Below, piece after piece: positions 36,149 through 45,443 of a stretch of 64,000 nucleotides of DNA. This stretch comes from Novosphingobium sp. MW5 (lineage in GTDB: Bacteria; Pseudomonadota; Alphaproteobacteria; Sphingomonadales; Sphingomonadaceae), in assembly GCA_025938935.1 (NCBI GenBank), contig JAPCWB010000001.1:186001-250000 (forward strand). Direction: 5' to 3'. A program made the translations under genes and the position numbers. The notes under the pieces are model-generated. The model did no database searches, was not told where the DNA came from, and saw only the letters and a list, made by a program, of their open reading frames with translations. Within the stretch, counting starts at the first letter, position 1. Each line of letters starts with the position of its first letter.

Positions 36149-37444
36149 ATGGCAAAATATTCCATAGCCCAAGCCGTCGCTGCCGAAGGCGTCGGATTGC
36201 TCGCTATAAGGGTTTTCAGCATCAGTTCGGGCTTCCTGATCGTCGCGATCCTTACGCGTGGATTGGGCCCTGATGGCTACGGCACCTATGCATTCGTGCA
36301 GTCCTTTTCAGCTGTGCTGAGCCTCGCAATGCACTGGGGTATTTATACGTTTCTGACCCGCGAGGTGGCAGCTAGCATCGCCCGTTCCGACCTTGAGCGC
36401 GCCCAGGCAATGGAGGCTTTCTCGCGCGCCGTGGTGTTTGCTTCGATCCCGGTAGTGGCACTGATATTCATCGTCTGCTGCGCGGCCCTGAGTATGCTTG
36501 GAATGTTTGACTTGCCGCGGACCATTGTCGCCAGCATAATCTTATTGGCGGCGATCAATGCTTGTCAGCAGCGGGGTATTGCGATCCTTTCCGGACGCAG
36601 CCGACAGGTTGGCGCACAAATCCCGGAAGGATTTGCCAGACCGGCTTTGTTTATCACGACACTGCTCGCCCTTGCATCAATTTGGCGCGAGGATCCCGTA
36701 ACGGCTCTATACTTTTATGTTTTTGCCGCTGCGACAGCCTTTGCTGTCACCTCATGGCTAACGATCCGGACACGCCCATCAAGAGTTCCTGATGTGGTGT
36801 TTTCAGTATCGTATCGCGAGTGGCTGGGGCAGCTGCCACCTTTTGCACTGATCGGAATGATCGGTATCGCCATGGCCAATGCTGACGTGCTTTTACTTTT
36901 CAATTTATTGCCCCGATCCGATCTAGGACAATACAAACTCGCTGCAGTGATCGCGTCAATTCCGGCGAATCTTCATTCCATTGTGATTTCGATGTTGATG
37001 CCCCGCGCTGCAGCAGCCTGGGCCCGGGGCGACAAGGCTGAACTAACGTCGCTGGCTCATAAAGCATCAAGAACCTCCTTTGCTTTCGCTGCCTTTTACG
37101 CTGCTGCGCTTGTCCTGGTTGGCCAAAGCCTCATCACCTATGCTTTCGGACCGGCTTATGATCAGGCCTACCGGTTATCATGCTTGTTGATAGTACCTGG
37201 GCTATGCACGACATTCGTGGGGTCTGCCTTCACTCTGCTGAATATGTGCGGCGAAGCGCAACTAAACTCAGCAATCGCGCTGGTCGGCTTGTTCTGCAGT
37301 CTCATTTCCATGTGGGCTTTCGGCACACTTTGGGGTGCTGATGGAGCGGCTGTGGCCACCATCATAACGGCCCTGGCATTGAATGTCGCAGCATGGGCAG
37401 CGGTAAAACGCCGCATCGGAATCAGGTGCGATGCCTTGGGTTAA
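36149..37444 (+). CDS. Polysaccharide flippase (Wzx/RfbX family)
   Basis: A 431-aa polytopic protein of the MOP/PST flippase family with about 12 hydrophobic segments. The family N-terminus is AEGVGLLAIRVFSISSGFLI, then LTRGLGPDGYGTYAFVQSF. A central helix pair with ANADVLLLFNLLPRSDLGQY and the C-terminal GTLWGADGAAVATIITALAL are also typical. It moves lipid-linked repeat units from cytoplasm to periplasm, for polymerisation by a Wzy protein. Two Wzy-like candidates are in this cluster. Confidence 0.88.
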   Translation: MAKYSIAQAVAAEGVGLLAIRVFSISSGFLIVAILTRGLGPDGYGTYAFVQSFSAVLSLAMHWGIYTFLTREVAASIARSDLERAQAMEAFSRAVVFASIPVVALIFIVCCAALSMLGMFDLPRTIVASIILLAAINACQQRGIAILSGRSRQVGAQIPEGFARPALFITTLLALASIWREDPVTALYFYVFAAATAFAVTSWLTIRTRPSRVPDVVFSVSYREWLGQLPPFALIGMIGIAMANADVLLLFNLLPRSDLGQYKLAAVIASIPANLHSIVISMLMPRAAAAWARGDKAELTSLAHKASRTSFAFAAFYAAALVLVGQSLITYAFGPAYDQAYRLSCLLIVPGLCTTFVGSAFTLLNMCGEAQLNSAIALVGLFCSLISMWAFGTLWGADGAAVATIITALALNVAAWAAVKRRIGIRCDALG

Positions 37445-37508
37445 TACCGCAAGTTCCCAAGCTATTACGCACATCAATCCCCATTTTCTGGAAAATTTAG
37501 GCTAATTA

Positions 37509-38630
37509 ATGGACCAATCAGAAAATAAGCGTTTCTTTCCGGTCTCGCGACCAAGTCTAGCTGGAAATGAACTGAATTATGTCACTGAAGCGGTGAGAAC
37601 AGGGTGGATTTCTTCGCTTGGAAAATACGTTTCCCGTCTCGAAGATGAGTTTGCCGAATACTGCGGGGCAGAACACGGTATCGCAGTCAGTAATGGCACC
37701 GTTTCTCTGCACCTGATTCTGGCAGCATCCGGTATTGGGCAAGGCGATGAGGTGATCGTCCCCGACCTCACCTTCATTGCCTGCGCAAATGCGGTTCTGA
37801 TGGCCGGTGCTACTCCGGTGTTCTGCGATATCGATCCAGTCACACTGACCATTGACCCGAATTCCGCGGAGGCATGTGTCACGACGCGAACCAAGGCAAT
37901 CATGCCCGTCCACCTCTATGGCCATCCGGCGGCCATGGACGAAATCATGGCCGTTGCCGCAAAGTATGGCCTGCTTGTCATCGAAGATGCTGCTGAAGCG
38001 CATGGCGCCAATCTGGATGGTCGTCGTGTTGGTGGTTTGGGCCACTGCGCCTCGTTCAGTTTTTACGCAAACAAGAACATGACAACTGGCGAGGGAGGAA
38101 TCATAACGACGAATAATGCTTCGCTTGCGGCTCGTTGTCGCAAACTGCGTGATCACGCTATGGCACCAGAGCGGCGCTACTGGCATGAAGAACCCGGCTT
38201 CAATTATCGCATGACCAATCTCCAAGCCGCACTGGGCTGTGCCCAGTTCGAGCAGCTTGAAGGCTTCCTGAAAGCCCGACGGGAACTTTTCACAGGATAT
38301 TCCCGCCGGCTTTCCGGCATGCAGGGAATCTCACTGAACCGCACAAGACCGAATGCCGACAACGCATTCTGGATGGTCTGCATGGAAATCGAAGGAATTT
38401 CGCGCGACGAACGCGACAAGCTGATTGAACGTCTCAAGGCAGACGGCGTCGACACGCGGCCTTATTTCTACCCCATGTCGATGATGCCCTACCTCGATGA
38501 GGCAGATACTCCAGTTTCCCACGACGTCTCAGCTCGAGGGCTCAACCTGCCAAGTGCAGCAGACTATACTGATGATGACCTCCATTACATTTGCGAAGTT
38601 ATCACGCGGCATCTGAAAGAAGGCTGGTAG
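37509..38630 (+). CDS. DegT/DnrJ/EryC1/StrS-family sugar aminotransferase
   Basis: A 373-aa PLP enzyme. Motifs: RPSLAGNELNYVTEAVRTGW, WISSLGKYVSRLEDEF, AVSNGTVSLHLIL, VIVPDLTFIACANAVLMAGA, the PLP-binding IEDAAEAHGA, and the Schiff-base Lys in FSFYANKNMTTGEGG. Such enzymes transfer an amino group from glutamate to a nucleotide-linked ketosugar. Since GDP-4-keto-6-deoxymannose is made by the Gmd in this cluster, a perosamine synthase (GDP-perosamine) role is possible, though the Fcl gene also uses that intermediate. The substrate is not fixed by sequence alone. Confidence 0.88.
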   Translation: MDQSENKRFFPVSRPSLAGNELNYVTEAVRTGWISSLGKYVSRLEDEFAEYCGAEHGIAVSNGTVSLHLILAASGIGQGDEVIVPDLTFIACANAVLMAGATPVFCDIDPVTLTIDPNSAEACVTTRTKAIMPVHLYGHPAAMDEIMAVAAKYGLLVIEDAAEAHGANLDGRRVGGLGHCASFSFYANKNMTTGEGGIITTNNASLAARCRKLRDHAMAPERRYWHEEPGFNYRMTNLQAALGCAQFEQLEGFLKARRELFTGYSRRLSGMQGISLNRTRPNADNAFWMVCMEIEGISRDERDKLIERLKADGVDTRPYFYPMSMMPYLDEADTPVSHDVSARGLNLPSAADYTDDDLHYICEVITRHLKEGW

Positions 38631-38631
38631 A

Positions 38632-39330
38632 ATGGTCGTCCGAGGAGTTGTCTTTTCACTCATAGAGGCCCTGATCACTAACGTTCCTGGGGGTCTCGGG
38701 CGACGATTGCGTGGATTGTATTATCGCTGCCGCCTCGCGGAAATGGGACGCGGAGTCGTTATCGATTGCGGCGTAAAAATTACCAACCCTGCATGGGTTA
38801 AGATTGGTTCGAATACCTGGATAGACAACTATGTGGTGATCCTCGCTGGACCAGTTACGCGAAAGGGCGGAGTTTACATCCGCAAAGGCCCCGCCACTGA
38901 TCTGGTAGAGGGTGAAGTCCGAATTGGTTCGAATTGCCACATTGCGCCTTTCGTGGTTTTGCAAGGTCACGGAGGCATGAGGATCGGGTCGGGCGTTACC
39001 GTAGCAAGCGGGGCCAAGCTCTACTCCTTGTCGCACCATTATCGTAATGTCGGTGATCCGGAAGATACGCGACGCTACAAGTTCTCGTCGATGGTGCCGC
39101 CGGAAGAGCAGGCCCTGATCTCGGCTGCTGTTGTTGTCGGTGAATCTGCTGCTATCGGCCTCAATTCTGTGCTCTTGCCTGGCTCGGCTATCGGCGACGA
39201 GGCATGGATTGGCGCTTGCTCAGTAATCAGGGGAACTGTTCCGCCAGGGGCAGTATGGTCCGTGATCCAACCAGCAGCAAGCTCAGAAGGCGGCATACTG
39301 CGTGGCGCGCAAGGAACCCCGGTACAATGA
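38632..39330 (+). CDS. Hexapeptide-repeat acyltransferase (WbbJ-like)
   Basis: A 232-aa left-handed beta-helix transferase. Repeats of the type VKIGSNTWIDNYVVILAGP, VRIGSNCHIAPFVVLQGHGG, MRIGSGVTVASGAKLYS and VGESAAIGLNSVLLPGSAIG are evident, with catalytic-type SLSHHY. It probably O-acetylates a sugar of the repeat unit. The ATG begins one base after the aminotransferase stop, and its own stop overlaps the next ATG as ATGA. Confidence 0.85.
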   Translation: MVVRGVVFSLIEALITNVPGGLGRRLRGLYYRCRLAEMGRGVVIDCGVKITNPAWVKIGSNTWIDNYVVILAGPVTRKGGVYIRKGPATDLVEGEVRIGSNCHIAPFVVLQGHGGMRIGSGVTVASGAKLYSLSHHYRNVGDPEDTRRYKFSSMVPPEEQALISAAVVVGESAAIGLNSVLLPGSAIGDEAWIGACSVIRGTVPPGAVWSVIQPAASSEGGILRGAQGTPVQ

Positions 39331-40481
39331 CCGGAAGCAAGACCTTGTTTATTACTCCGGGATGCTTCGACAAGGGCGGGATTAGCCGGTATTCGCGCTA
39401 TCAGATCGCTGCATTGCGTCAGATTGTTGGCGACGAGAACCTTCGAGTGTATTCGCTCCTCGGACCAGACAGCAAAAGCTTCGAGGAGCCGATCAACGTT
39501 CATTGGCACGGAACGCAGGCTACGCTCGGGGGCCGCGCTCTACTGGTTTGTCGGTTGATTAGGGACGCCCTGATCTGGCGACCTGACGTGATTCACTCTG
39601 CTCACGTGCATTTGTCGCCGCTGGTGGCTCTTCTCAAGCGCCTTTCCGGCGCTCGAACTGTGTTGAATGTCTATGGCTTAGAGCTCTGGAGCGGTCTGTC
39701 GCGACTGCGTACTGCAGCGATGGGTGATCATGACCTGGTCATATCGGATTGCCATGCTACCGCGGACGTCGTGGTCTCCAGGGAAATGCATTGTCGATTG
39801 CCGGACGTTATCTGGGATTGTGTCGACCTCGATCGATACAGGCCCGGGTCTCTCGATGCGGATTTGGCAACTCGCTACGGATTGCCCGAACCCGGCCGGC
39901 ATCGCCTGATCATGACTCTCGGACGGCTGTCGGTTGGCGCAGAGCACAAAGGCTTTGACAGGCTTATCAAGGCCTTTGCATCGGTCCTATCGCATGCCCC
40001 TGATGCCAGACTGGTCATTGCCGGAGAAGGGGATGACCGGGGCCGACTAATGCAAATTGCTGATCAAGCGGGAATCGCCGATTTCGTCTACTGGACGGGG
40101 GCTGTGCACGAAGCGGACATGCCGGGCCTTTACAGGATGGCAGATCTGTTCTCGTTGGTCAGTGATGTTGGTTTTGGGAGAGGCGAAGGCATTCCGCTCA
40201 CGCCGTTGGAGGCCATGGCATGCGGCGTACCGGTTGTCGTCGGCGACGAAGACGGGTCACGGGAGGCAGTTGATGGTGACCGCAATGGCAAGGTCGTCTC
40301 TCCGCGAGATCCCGAACAACTGGTCGATGCGATACTTACCTTGCTGCAAGGCGACCAGATTGCACTGCGAAAGGAAGCCCGTGCCGTTGCCGAGGAGCGT
40401 TTTGGCTTCGATGCTTTCGTAACCAAGCACTCCGAAATCTACAGCGCTCTGGTCAAGACCGAAAATGCCCGCAAATCCTGA
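39327..40481 (+). CDS. Glycosyltransferase family 4
   Basis: A 384-aa GT-B enzyme starting MTGSKTLFITPGCFDKGGIS. The N-terminal domain has HVHLSPLVALLKRLSGARTV. The C-terminal nucleotide-sugar domain has LIMTLGRLSVGAEHKGFDRL, RLVIAGEGDDRGRL, and the EX7E-type motif GEGIPLTPLEAMACGVPVVV. The ATGA overlap with the acyltransferase stop fixes the start; the longer frame from 39204 would lie inside that gene. Confidence 0.9.
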   Translation: MTGSKTLFITPGCFDKGGISRYSRYQIAALRQIVGDENLRVYSLLGPDSKSFEEPINVHWHGTQATLGGRALLVCRLIRDALIWRPDVIHSAHVHLSPLVALLKRLSGARTVLNVYGLELWSGLSRLRTAAMGDHDLVISDCHATADVVVSREMHCRLPDVIWDCVDLDRYRPGSLDADLATRYGLPEPGRHRLIMTLGRLSVGAEHKGFDRLIKAFASVLSHAPDARLVIAGEGDDRGRLMQIADQAGIADFVYWTGAVHEADMPGLYRMADLFSLVSDVGFGRGEGIPLTPLEAMACGVPVVVGDEDGSREAVDGDRNGKVVSPRDPEQLVDAILTLLQGDQIALRKEARAVAEERFGFDAFVTKHSEIYSALVKTENARKS

Positions 40482-41976
40482 ACTTCGGAAGGCAGGCGGA
40501 GTGCCAATTTCTGACCATACGCGCCGGCTAGGCGGGACCATGGTTGGAGGGTGTTTAGTCTCAGCTATCCTGGCTTTCTATTTTCTCTTGGTGTCTAAAT
40601 CTTGCGGCAGTGATTGCGGCGGAGAGGTTGCGGTCGTTTTCACGATTGTTGGCCACCTTGCTGGCCTATGTGCTTATATCGCGCTTGCACTTCTGGCTCT
40701 GCGTGGCAATTGGTCGGCTGTGCTTACACCGGCCGTCGGCTTTGTGATTTGCTGCGTGATATTTTTCAGCTTCGGCAATCTTTCGCTGATCCTGGCCGAT
40801 CAGGAAACGCTCTTCTACATGATGAGAAGCGATTACTTCATTTCAGAAAGTGAACTTCTCAGAGCTGACTTTCAAACCTTTGCCGGCGCCGCGACGATTT
40901 TTGCTTTTATGAGGCTGGGTTTTGGTTGGCGAAAACTCCAATCAATCGATCAGGGCAAGCCACTTTCGATACGCGCCGTCGCATTGCTGTTCTTGATCCT
41001 GGGGCTCGCTTTGAAGCTCTTGGTGATTGTGCCCGCCGAATGGGGGTATGCCGACTGGACCGTTCCGGGGACCTTGATGAATCTTCAGCCGCTCGCGGAT
41101 GCCGGGTTCATGCTGCTGGTTATGGCTATCGCCCAAGGAGAGCGAAACCTTTTGGTGCTTTTGTTGCTTCTGTGGCCGCTTCATTTCGCGATTTGCGTTC
41201 TATCCTTCACTAAGGAGACCATGATCGTTGCTATCCTGATGCCGATGCTCGGGGCTGCTTTAGGGGGAATGCGGTTTCGCAACATATTGATCTGGAGCCT
41301 CGCCGTTGCCGCCTTGTTTGTTTCAACACAGAATTCGTTTCTTGCCGCCCGCAAGGATATCATCGCCTACAGTGGAACTGAGCGTCATTCGCCCATTGCA
41401 GATCGAATCACTATTCTAGGTCGAGCAATCGTCTTGGCTAACAGTAGCGACGAGATAATTATCGACGGTGCCGCGTTACCACCGCAGCTGTGGTGGGCTC
41501 GTCTTAGTTACGCAGGTCCGCAAATCCGGGCGTCTGAATTGTTCGACAACGGGCAGCCATTGCCATTGATGTATTCTCCATTCCAGGTGCTCATTCCAAG
41601 AGCTATTTGGCCGGATAAGCCCGAGCTCACCAACCTTGGACTGATGTTCAACAGGGAAGTTTCCAGGAATGGCCAGACGCTCGGACGAGTTGCTTTCACC
41701 GTTTTCGGTGAGGGATACTGGATGTTTGGTTGGCTTGGTGTCGTTTTGTTTTCAGGCCTCACGGGCCTGATCTTTGGCGTAATGACCCGCAAGTCTCAAC
41801 AATGGATCCACAAACGAGACTTGATCTTCCTTCCTGCAATTCTGCTAGCGACCAAGATGGGGGCAATGGGGGTACTGGGCTTCTTTCAAACTGGAATAGC
41901 CATCGATTTCATCCTGTTCTTGGTACTTGCTATGACATTGGGGGTTGTGTCCACGTTTATGAGGCAGCGTGCGTGA
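40465..41976 (+). CDS. Wzy-like polysaccharide polymerase candidate, polytopic membrane protein
   Basis: A 503-aa protein with about 12 hydrophobic segments (VVFTIVGHLAGLCAYIALAL, LLVLLLLLWPLHFAICVLSF, MFGWLGVVLFSGLTGLIFGV). A large extracytoplasmic loop after residue 290 contains PFQVLIPRAIWPDKPELTNL and FGEGYWMFGW, patterns seen in O-antigen/exopolysaccharide polymerase families. Its place between two glycosyltransferases fits the cluster Wzy. The start may be ATG at 40465 (17-base overlap) or GTG at 40501, which has purine-rich AAGGCAGGCGGA upstream. Confidence 0.72.
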   Translation: MPANPELRKAGGVPISDHTRRLGGTMVGGCLVSAILAFYFLLVSKSCGSDCGGEVAVVFTIVGHLAGLCAYIALALLALRGNWSAVLTPAVGFVICCVIFFSFGNLSLILADQETLFYMMRSDYFISESELLRADFQTFAGAATIFAFMRLGFGWRKLQSIDQGKPLSIRAVALLFLILGLALKLLVIVPAEWGYADWTVPGTLMNLQPLADAGFMLLVMAIAQGERNLLVLLLLLWPLHFAICVLSFTKETMIVAILMPMLGAALGGMRFRNILIWSLAVAALFVSTQNSFLAARKDIIAYSGTERHSPIADRITILGRAIVLANSSDEIIIDGAALPPQLWWARLSYAGPQIRASELFDNGQPLPLMYSPFQVLIPRAIWPDKPELTNLGLMFNREVSRNGQTLGRVAFTVFGEGYWMFGWLGVVLFSGLTGLIFGVMTRKSQQWIHKRDLIFLPAILLATKMGAMGVLGFFQTGIAIDFILFLVLAMTLGVVSTFMRQRA

Positions 41977-43118
41977 TGGCTTCTCGCTCTCTTCGTGTCA
42001 TTCAAATCGTGCCATCTTATTTCCCTGCAACATATTGGGGTGGGCCGATCTTCTCTACCAAGATGATCTGTGATGAGGTGTCAAAGCGTCCTGGTTTCTC
42101 GGTTTCCGTTCTGACGACTGACGCAGCCGGACCTGCTGTTTCACAGCGCGTAGATTCTCGGGGCATCTGCTTTGCTTACCCCGTTTTGTTCTGCAGACGG
42201 ATTGCTGGCGACAGCATCTCACTTGGCTTGTTCTCGAAATTGTATCGCGGTATCTCAGCGGCTGACGTTGTTCATATCACTGCCACGTTCAGCTTTCCTA
42301 CCTTGCCGGCGTTGCTAATGGCCCGACTTCTGCGCAAACCCGTGGTCTGGTCTCCGAGGGGGGCAGTCCAAGCCACTGATGGATGGCAATCCAGTCCGCG
42401 GCAGTTTCCGAAGCAACTGTTTTTGAAGGTCGCTCGGAAGATCGCAACCTCACAACTCACCATTCATGTAACGTCTGAATGCGAGCGCGCTGCAACACAA
42501 CGCTATTTTCCTGGCGTTGATTTTGCAATCATTCCAAACGGGGTAAAATTACCGAATTTGGTGCGTGAGACGCGGCGAGGCGATGTTTCGCTCAACCTGA
42601 TGTTCCTCGGTCGAGTGCATCCACAAAAGGGGGTGGAGCGTCTCCTTGAAGCCATGAACAACCTGCCGACTGGAGTTTCACTCGATATTTATGGAACTGG
42701 GGATCCCGCATATCTCGAACATATTCGGCGCATTTCCGTCGTGTTCAGCGGTCGGGTCCGGCTGCATGGCGAGATCCACGAAGCCGAGAAATGCGAAGCA
42801 TTCCGAAAGGCGGACCTTTTCGTGCTCCCGAGTTTCTCGGAAAACTTTGGAATCGTCATCGCTGAGTCGCTGGCCCATGGCGTGCCGGTAGTCACAACCA
42901 CGGCAACGCCATGGGCCGACCTTGGACAGCGCGGTTGCGGCCTTGCGATCGACGCTCATAGCGGGGATCTGTCGGCCGCGATCCTCCGATTGGCCGGTCA
43001 GGATTTGGCTCGAATGGGGGCTGTGGGAAGGCGTTGGATTGCCGAAGAGTTCTCACCCGAGAAAGTCGGCGATGCCTTCGCGAAGCTCTATCGGACAAAG
43101 GTAGCGGCCTTTGGCTGA
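41976..43118 (+). CDS. Glycosyltransferase family 4
   Basis: A 380-aa GT-B transferase starting MASRSLRVIQIVPSYFPATY, with the WGGP sequence typical of GT4 N-termini. The acceptor domain has VHITATFSFPTLPALLMARL and KPVVWSPRGA. The donor domain has LNLMFLGRVHPQKGVERLLE, SLDIYGTGDP and FVLPSFSENFGIVIAESLAH (EX7E-like). The start TGATG overlaps the preceding stop by one base; an upstream frame extension is inside the neighbour and rejected. Confidence 0.9.
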   Translation: MASRSLRVIQIVPSYFPATYWGGPIFSTKMICDEVSKRPGFSVSVLTTDAAGPAVSQRVDSRGICFAYPVLFCRRIAGDSISLGLFSKLYRGISAADVVHITATFSFPTLPALLMARLLRKPVVWSPRGAVQATDGWQSSPRQFPKQLFLKVARKIATSQLTIHVTSECERAATQRYFPGVDFAIIPNGVKLPNLVRETRRGDVSLNLMFLGRVHPQKGVERLLEAMNNLPTGVSLDIYGTGDPAYLEHIRRISVVFSGRVRLHGEIHEAEKCEAFRKADLFVLPSFSENFGIVIAESLAHGVPVVTTTATPWADLGQRGCGLAIDAHSGDLSAAILRLAGQDLARMGAVGRRWIAEEFSPEKVGDAFAKLYRTKVAAFG

Positions 43119-43659
43119 CCCTGACTGGGTAGTGGCGAACCGCAGTGCGCAAAAGTATACTGCGAACGAGCAATTGCGGAGAGTCCTTTGGGCCTTTGCA
43201 ACGCCCCTTTTCCGTTGGAGCCCCCGCCCGTGCTGGGCCTGGCGTAGGCACATTCTGCGTCTTTTCGGAGCGCAAGTTTGCGCTGGGGTGCATATCTATC
43301 CTAGCGTGCGGATCGCGGTTCCGTGGAACCTTTCATTGGGGAGGAACTGCGCTGTTGGCGACAACGCTACGCTCTATTCGCTCGGGCTAATAACAATCGG
43401 CGCAAGGGCCACAGTATCCCAAGGTGCTCACCTTTGCGCAGGCACACATGATCTCCAAAATCCCACTCGCCCACTGCTGAAACCGCCGATTGTGATTGGT
43501 TCCGATGCTTGGATATGCGCGGATGCCTTTGTCGGTCCGGGTGTTTCCATAGGGCCGAGGGCGGTCGTTGGTGCAAGGGCAGTCGTAATGCGCAACGTGG
43601 CTGCGGACACCACCGTTGTCGGCAATCCAGCCCAACTGGTGAACAAGTCGGTCGTATAA
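43111..43659 (+). CDS. WcaF-like hexapeptide O-acetyltransferase
   Basis: A 182-aa transferase of the colanic-acid WcaF type: EQLRRVLWAFATPLFRWSPR, RRHILRLFGAQVCAGVHIYP, PWNLSLGRNCAVGDNATLYS, SQGAHLCAGTHDL (catalytic-type His), then hexapeptide turns IVIGSDAWICADAFVGPGVS and VVGARAVVMRNV. The start TTG at 43111 overlaps the glycosyltransferase stop; GTG at 43129 would also fit. It is the second acyltransferase in the cluster, so the polymer may be acetylated at two positions. Confidence 0.87.
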   Translation: MADPDWVVANRSAQKYTANEQLRRVLWAFATPLFRWSPRPCWAWRRHILRLFGAQVCAGVHIYPSVRIAVPWNLSLGRNCAVGDNATLYSLGLITIGARATVSQGAHLCAGTHDLQNPTRPLLKPPIVIGSDAWICADAFVGPGVSIGPRAVVGARAVVMRNVAADTTVVGNPAQLVNKSVV

Positions 43660-43700
43660 AGCCGTTGCCGACAGAGCTACACCGCAAAGCATCAAAGCAA

Positions 43701-44624
43701 ATGCTTACAGTTATAATACTGACCCGCGATGAAGAACGGCATATTGCCCGGGCAATTGACTCGGTGGCTGATATTGCCAGTAAGATCTTCGTGGTTGACA
43801 GCGGCTCGACTGATCGGACTGTCAAAATTGCCGAATCCAAGGGCGCTCATGTGTTGTTCAATCCTTGGACCAATCATGCCAGCCAATTTAATTGGGCTCT
43901 TGAGCAGCTTGCGCGGGACACTGGCTGGGTGCTTCGGCTTGATGCTGACGAGGTCGTTTCACCGCGACTAGCGGCCGAGATCGCGTCGGGCTTGGAAGGA
44001 CTAAGCCCGGATGTCGCTGGCGTTTCCGTCGGACGAAGAATGAACTTTCTTGGCCAGCCCGTGCGGCGGGGAGGGGTCTTTCCAGTTCGGCTTATTCGGA
44101 TATTTCGCCATGGTCATGGCAAGTGCGAAGAACGGTGGATGGATGAGCACATCGTTGTTTCGGGCGATGTCGCCAAGTTCCGCGGCGACATCATTGACGA
44201 TAACCGCAATCCACTCAGCTGGTGGACAGCGAAGCATAACGACTATGCGTCGCGCGAAGTCATAGAGCTGCTCAATCTCGAATACGGATTCATGGAACCC
44301 AGTGCTTCCGAGCATCTACGGTTCAGCCGCGGAGCAGGCTGGAAGCGGTTTCTAAAGGAACGGTGCTATGCCCAGCTTCCGATCGGCCTACGCGCATTCT
44401 GTTATTTCCTCTACCGTTATGTCGTCCGGCTTGGCTTTTTTGACACTCGCGAAGCCGCAGCTTTTCATGTCCTCCAAGGCTTTTGGTATCGATATCTAGT
44501 CGATATCAAGTTGCACGAAGTCAAATGCCGCATGGAAGAGGATGGATTGGGTATTTCGGAGGCCATTTTTGAAGTGCTTGGTGTTGAATTGCATCTCCCG
44601 CTAAAAAGGGCAGTCAACCCCTGA
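43701..44624 (+). CDS. Glycosyltransferase family 2 (WaaE/KdtX-like)
   Basis: A 307-aa GT-A enzyme starting MLTVIILTRDEERHIARAID. It has FVVDSGSTDRTVKIAESKGA (nucleotide binding) and WVLRLDADEVVSPRLAAEIA (DxD metal site); the C-terminal part is rich in aromatics (FCYFLYRYVVRLGFFDTREA). The WaaE-type family transfers glucose-like sugars to LPS core or polysaccharide. The start at 43701 is chosen because the longer frame from 43509 lies in the acetyltransferase gene. Confidence 0.9.
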   Translation: MLTVIILTRDEERHIARAIDSVADIASKIFVVDSGSTDRTVKIAESKGAHVLFNPWTNHASQFNWALEQLARDTGWVLRLDADEVVSPRLAAEIASGLEGLSPDVAGVSVGRRMNFLGQPVRRGGVFPVRLIRIFRHGHGKCEERWMDEHIVVSGDVAKFRGDIIDDNRNPLSWWTAKHNDYASREVIELLNLEYGFMEPSASEHLRFSRGAGWKRFLKERCYAQLPIGLRAFCYFLYRYVVRLGFFDTREAAAFHVLQGFWYRYLVDIKLHEVKCRMEEDGLGISEAIFEVLGVELHLPLKRAVNP

Positions 44625-44685
44625 CCTGATCCCTGCTTCACAAGCATCTGTGCCGGTGCTTTGACTGGGGCCACCACCTAACATT

Positions 44686-45426
44686 ATGCAGATTTCTGTC
44701 ATCACAGCGGTTTACAACCGTGCCGGGACGATTGCGGAAGCCGTCGAAAGCGTCGCGCGGCAAACGCATCGGCCACTTGAGCACATCATACAGGATGGCG
44801 GATCTACCGATGGCACCCTTCAGGTGCTCGAAGAGGTTTGCACTGGCATCGTAAATGTGAGGTCCGAACCCGACCAAGGGCTTTACGACGCTATCAACCG
44901 GGGCATTTCCAGAGCGACTGGCGACATCATCGGCCTGATGCATTCCGATGATTTTTTCGCTCATGAAAATGTTTTGAGCCTCGTTGCCGAAATCATGTCA
45001 GATCCTGCTGTCGATGGCGTCTTCGGTGACTTGCAATACGTCGCCGCCGACAACCCTTCGCGTGTGGTGCGAAACTGGAAGGCCGGGGCGTTCTTGCCTG
45101 CGAAGCTGCGCCGCGGCTGGATGCCACCCCATCCCACTTTCTATCTGCGGCGAGAGGTATTCAGCCAGTGGGGCCTTTACGATACCGGACTGAAGATATC
45201 AGCCGATTACGATGCGATGCTTCGCTACCTCGTCAAGGGCGGCATCAACCTGGCCTACATTCCCGAAGTGCTTGTCAAGATGCGGGTGGGCGGCGCCAGC
45301 AACAAATCGCTTCGAAACATTATCCTGAAAAGCCGCGAGGACTTCATGGCAATACGTCGCCACAACGTTGGCAGTCTAGGAACTTTGGCAAATAAAAACA
45401 TCCGCAAAATTGTCCAATATTTTTGA
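44686..45426 (+). CDS. Glycosyltransferase family 2 (WcaE/WcaA-like)
   Basis: A 246-aa GT-A enzyme: [73 protein letters not shown] (DxD-like), [20 protein letters not shown] and [17 protein letters not shown]. These match the colanic-acid WcaE-type group that acts just before the GDP-fucose genes in many clusters. It ends 17 bases before the gmd ATG. Confidence 0.9.
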   Translation: MQISVITAVYNRAGTIAEAVESVARQTHRPLEHIIQDGGSTDGTLQVLEEVCTGIVNVRSEPDQGLYDAINRGISRATGDIIGLMHSDDFFAHENVLSLVAEIMSDPAVDGVFGDLQYVAADNPSRVVRNWKAGAFLPAKLRRGWMPPHPTFYLRREVFSQWGLYDTGLKISADYDAMLRYLVKGGINLAYIPEVLVKMRVGGASNKSLRNIILKSREDFMAIRRHNVGSLGTLANKNIRKIVQYF

Positions 45427-45443
45427 ATTTTGAGTATAAAGCT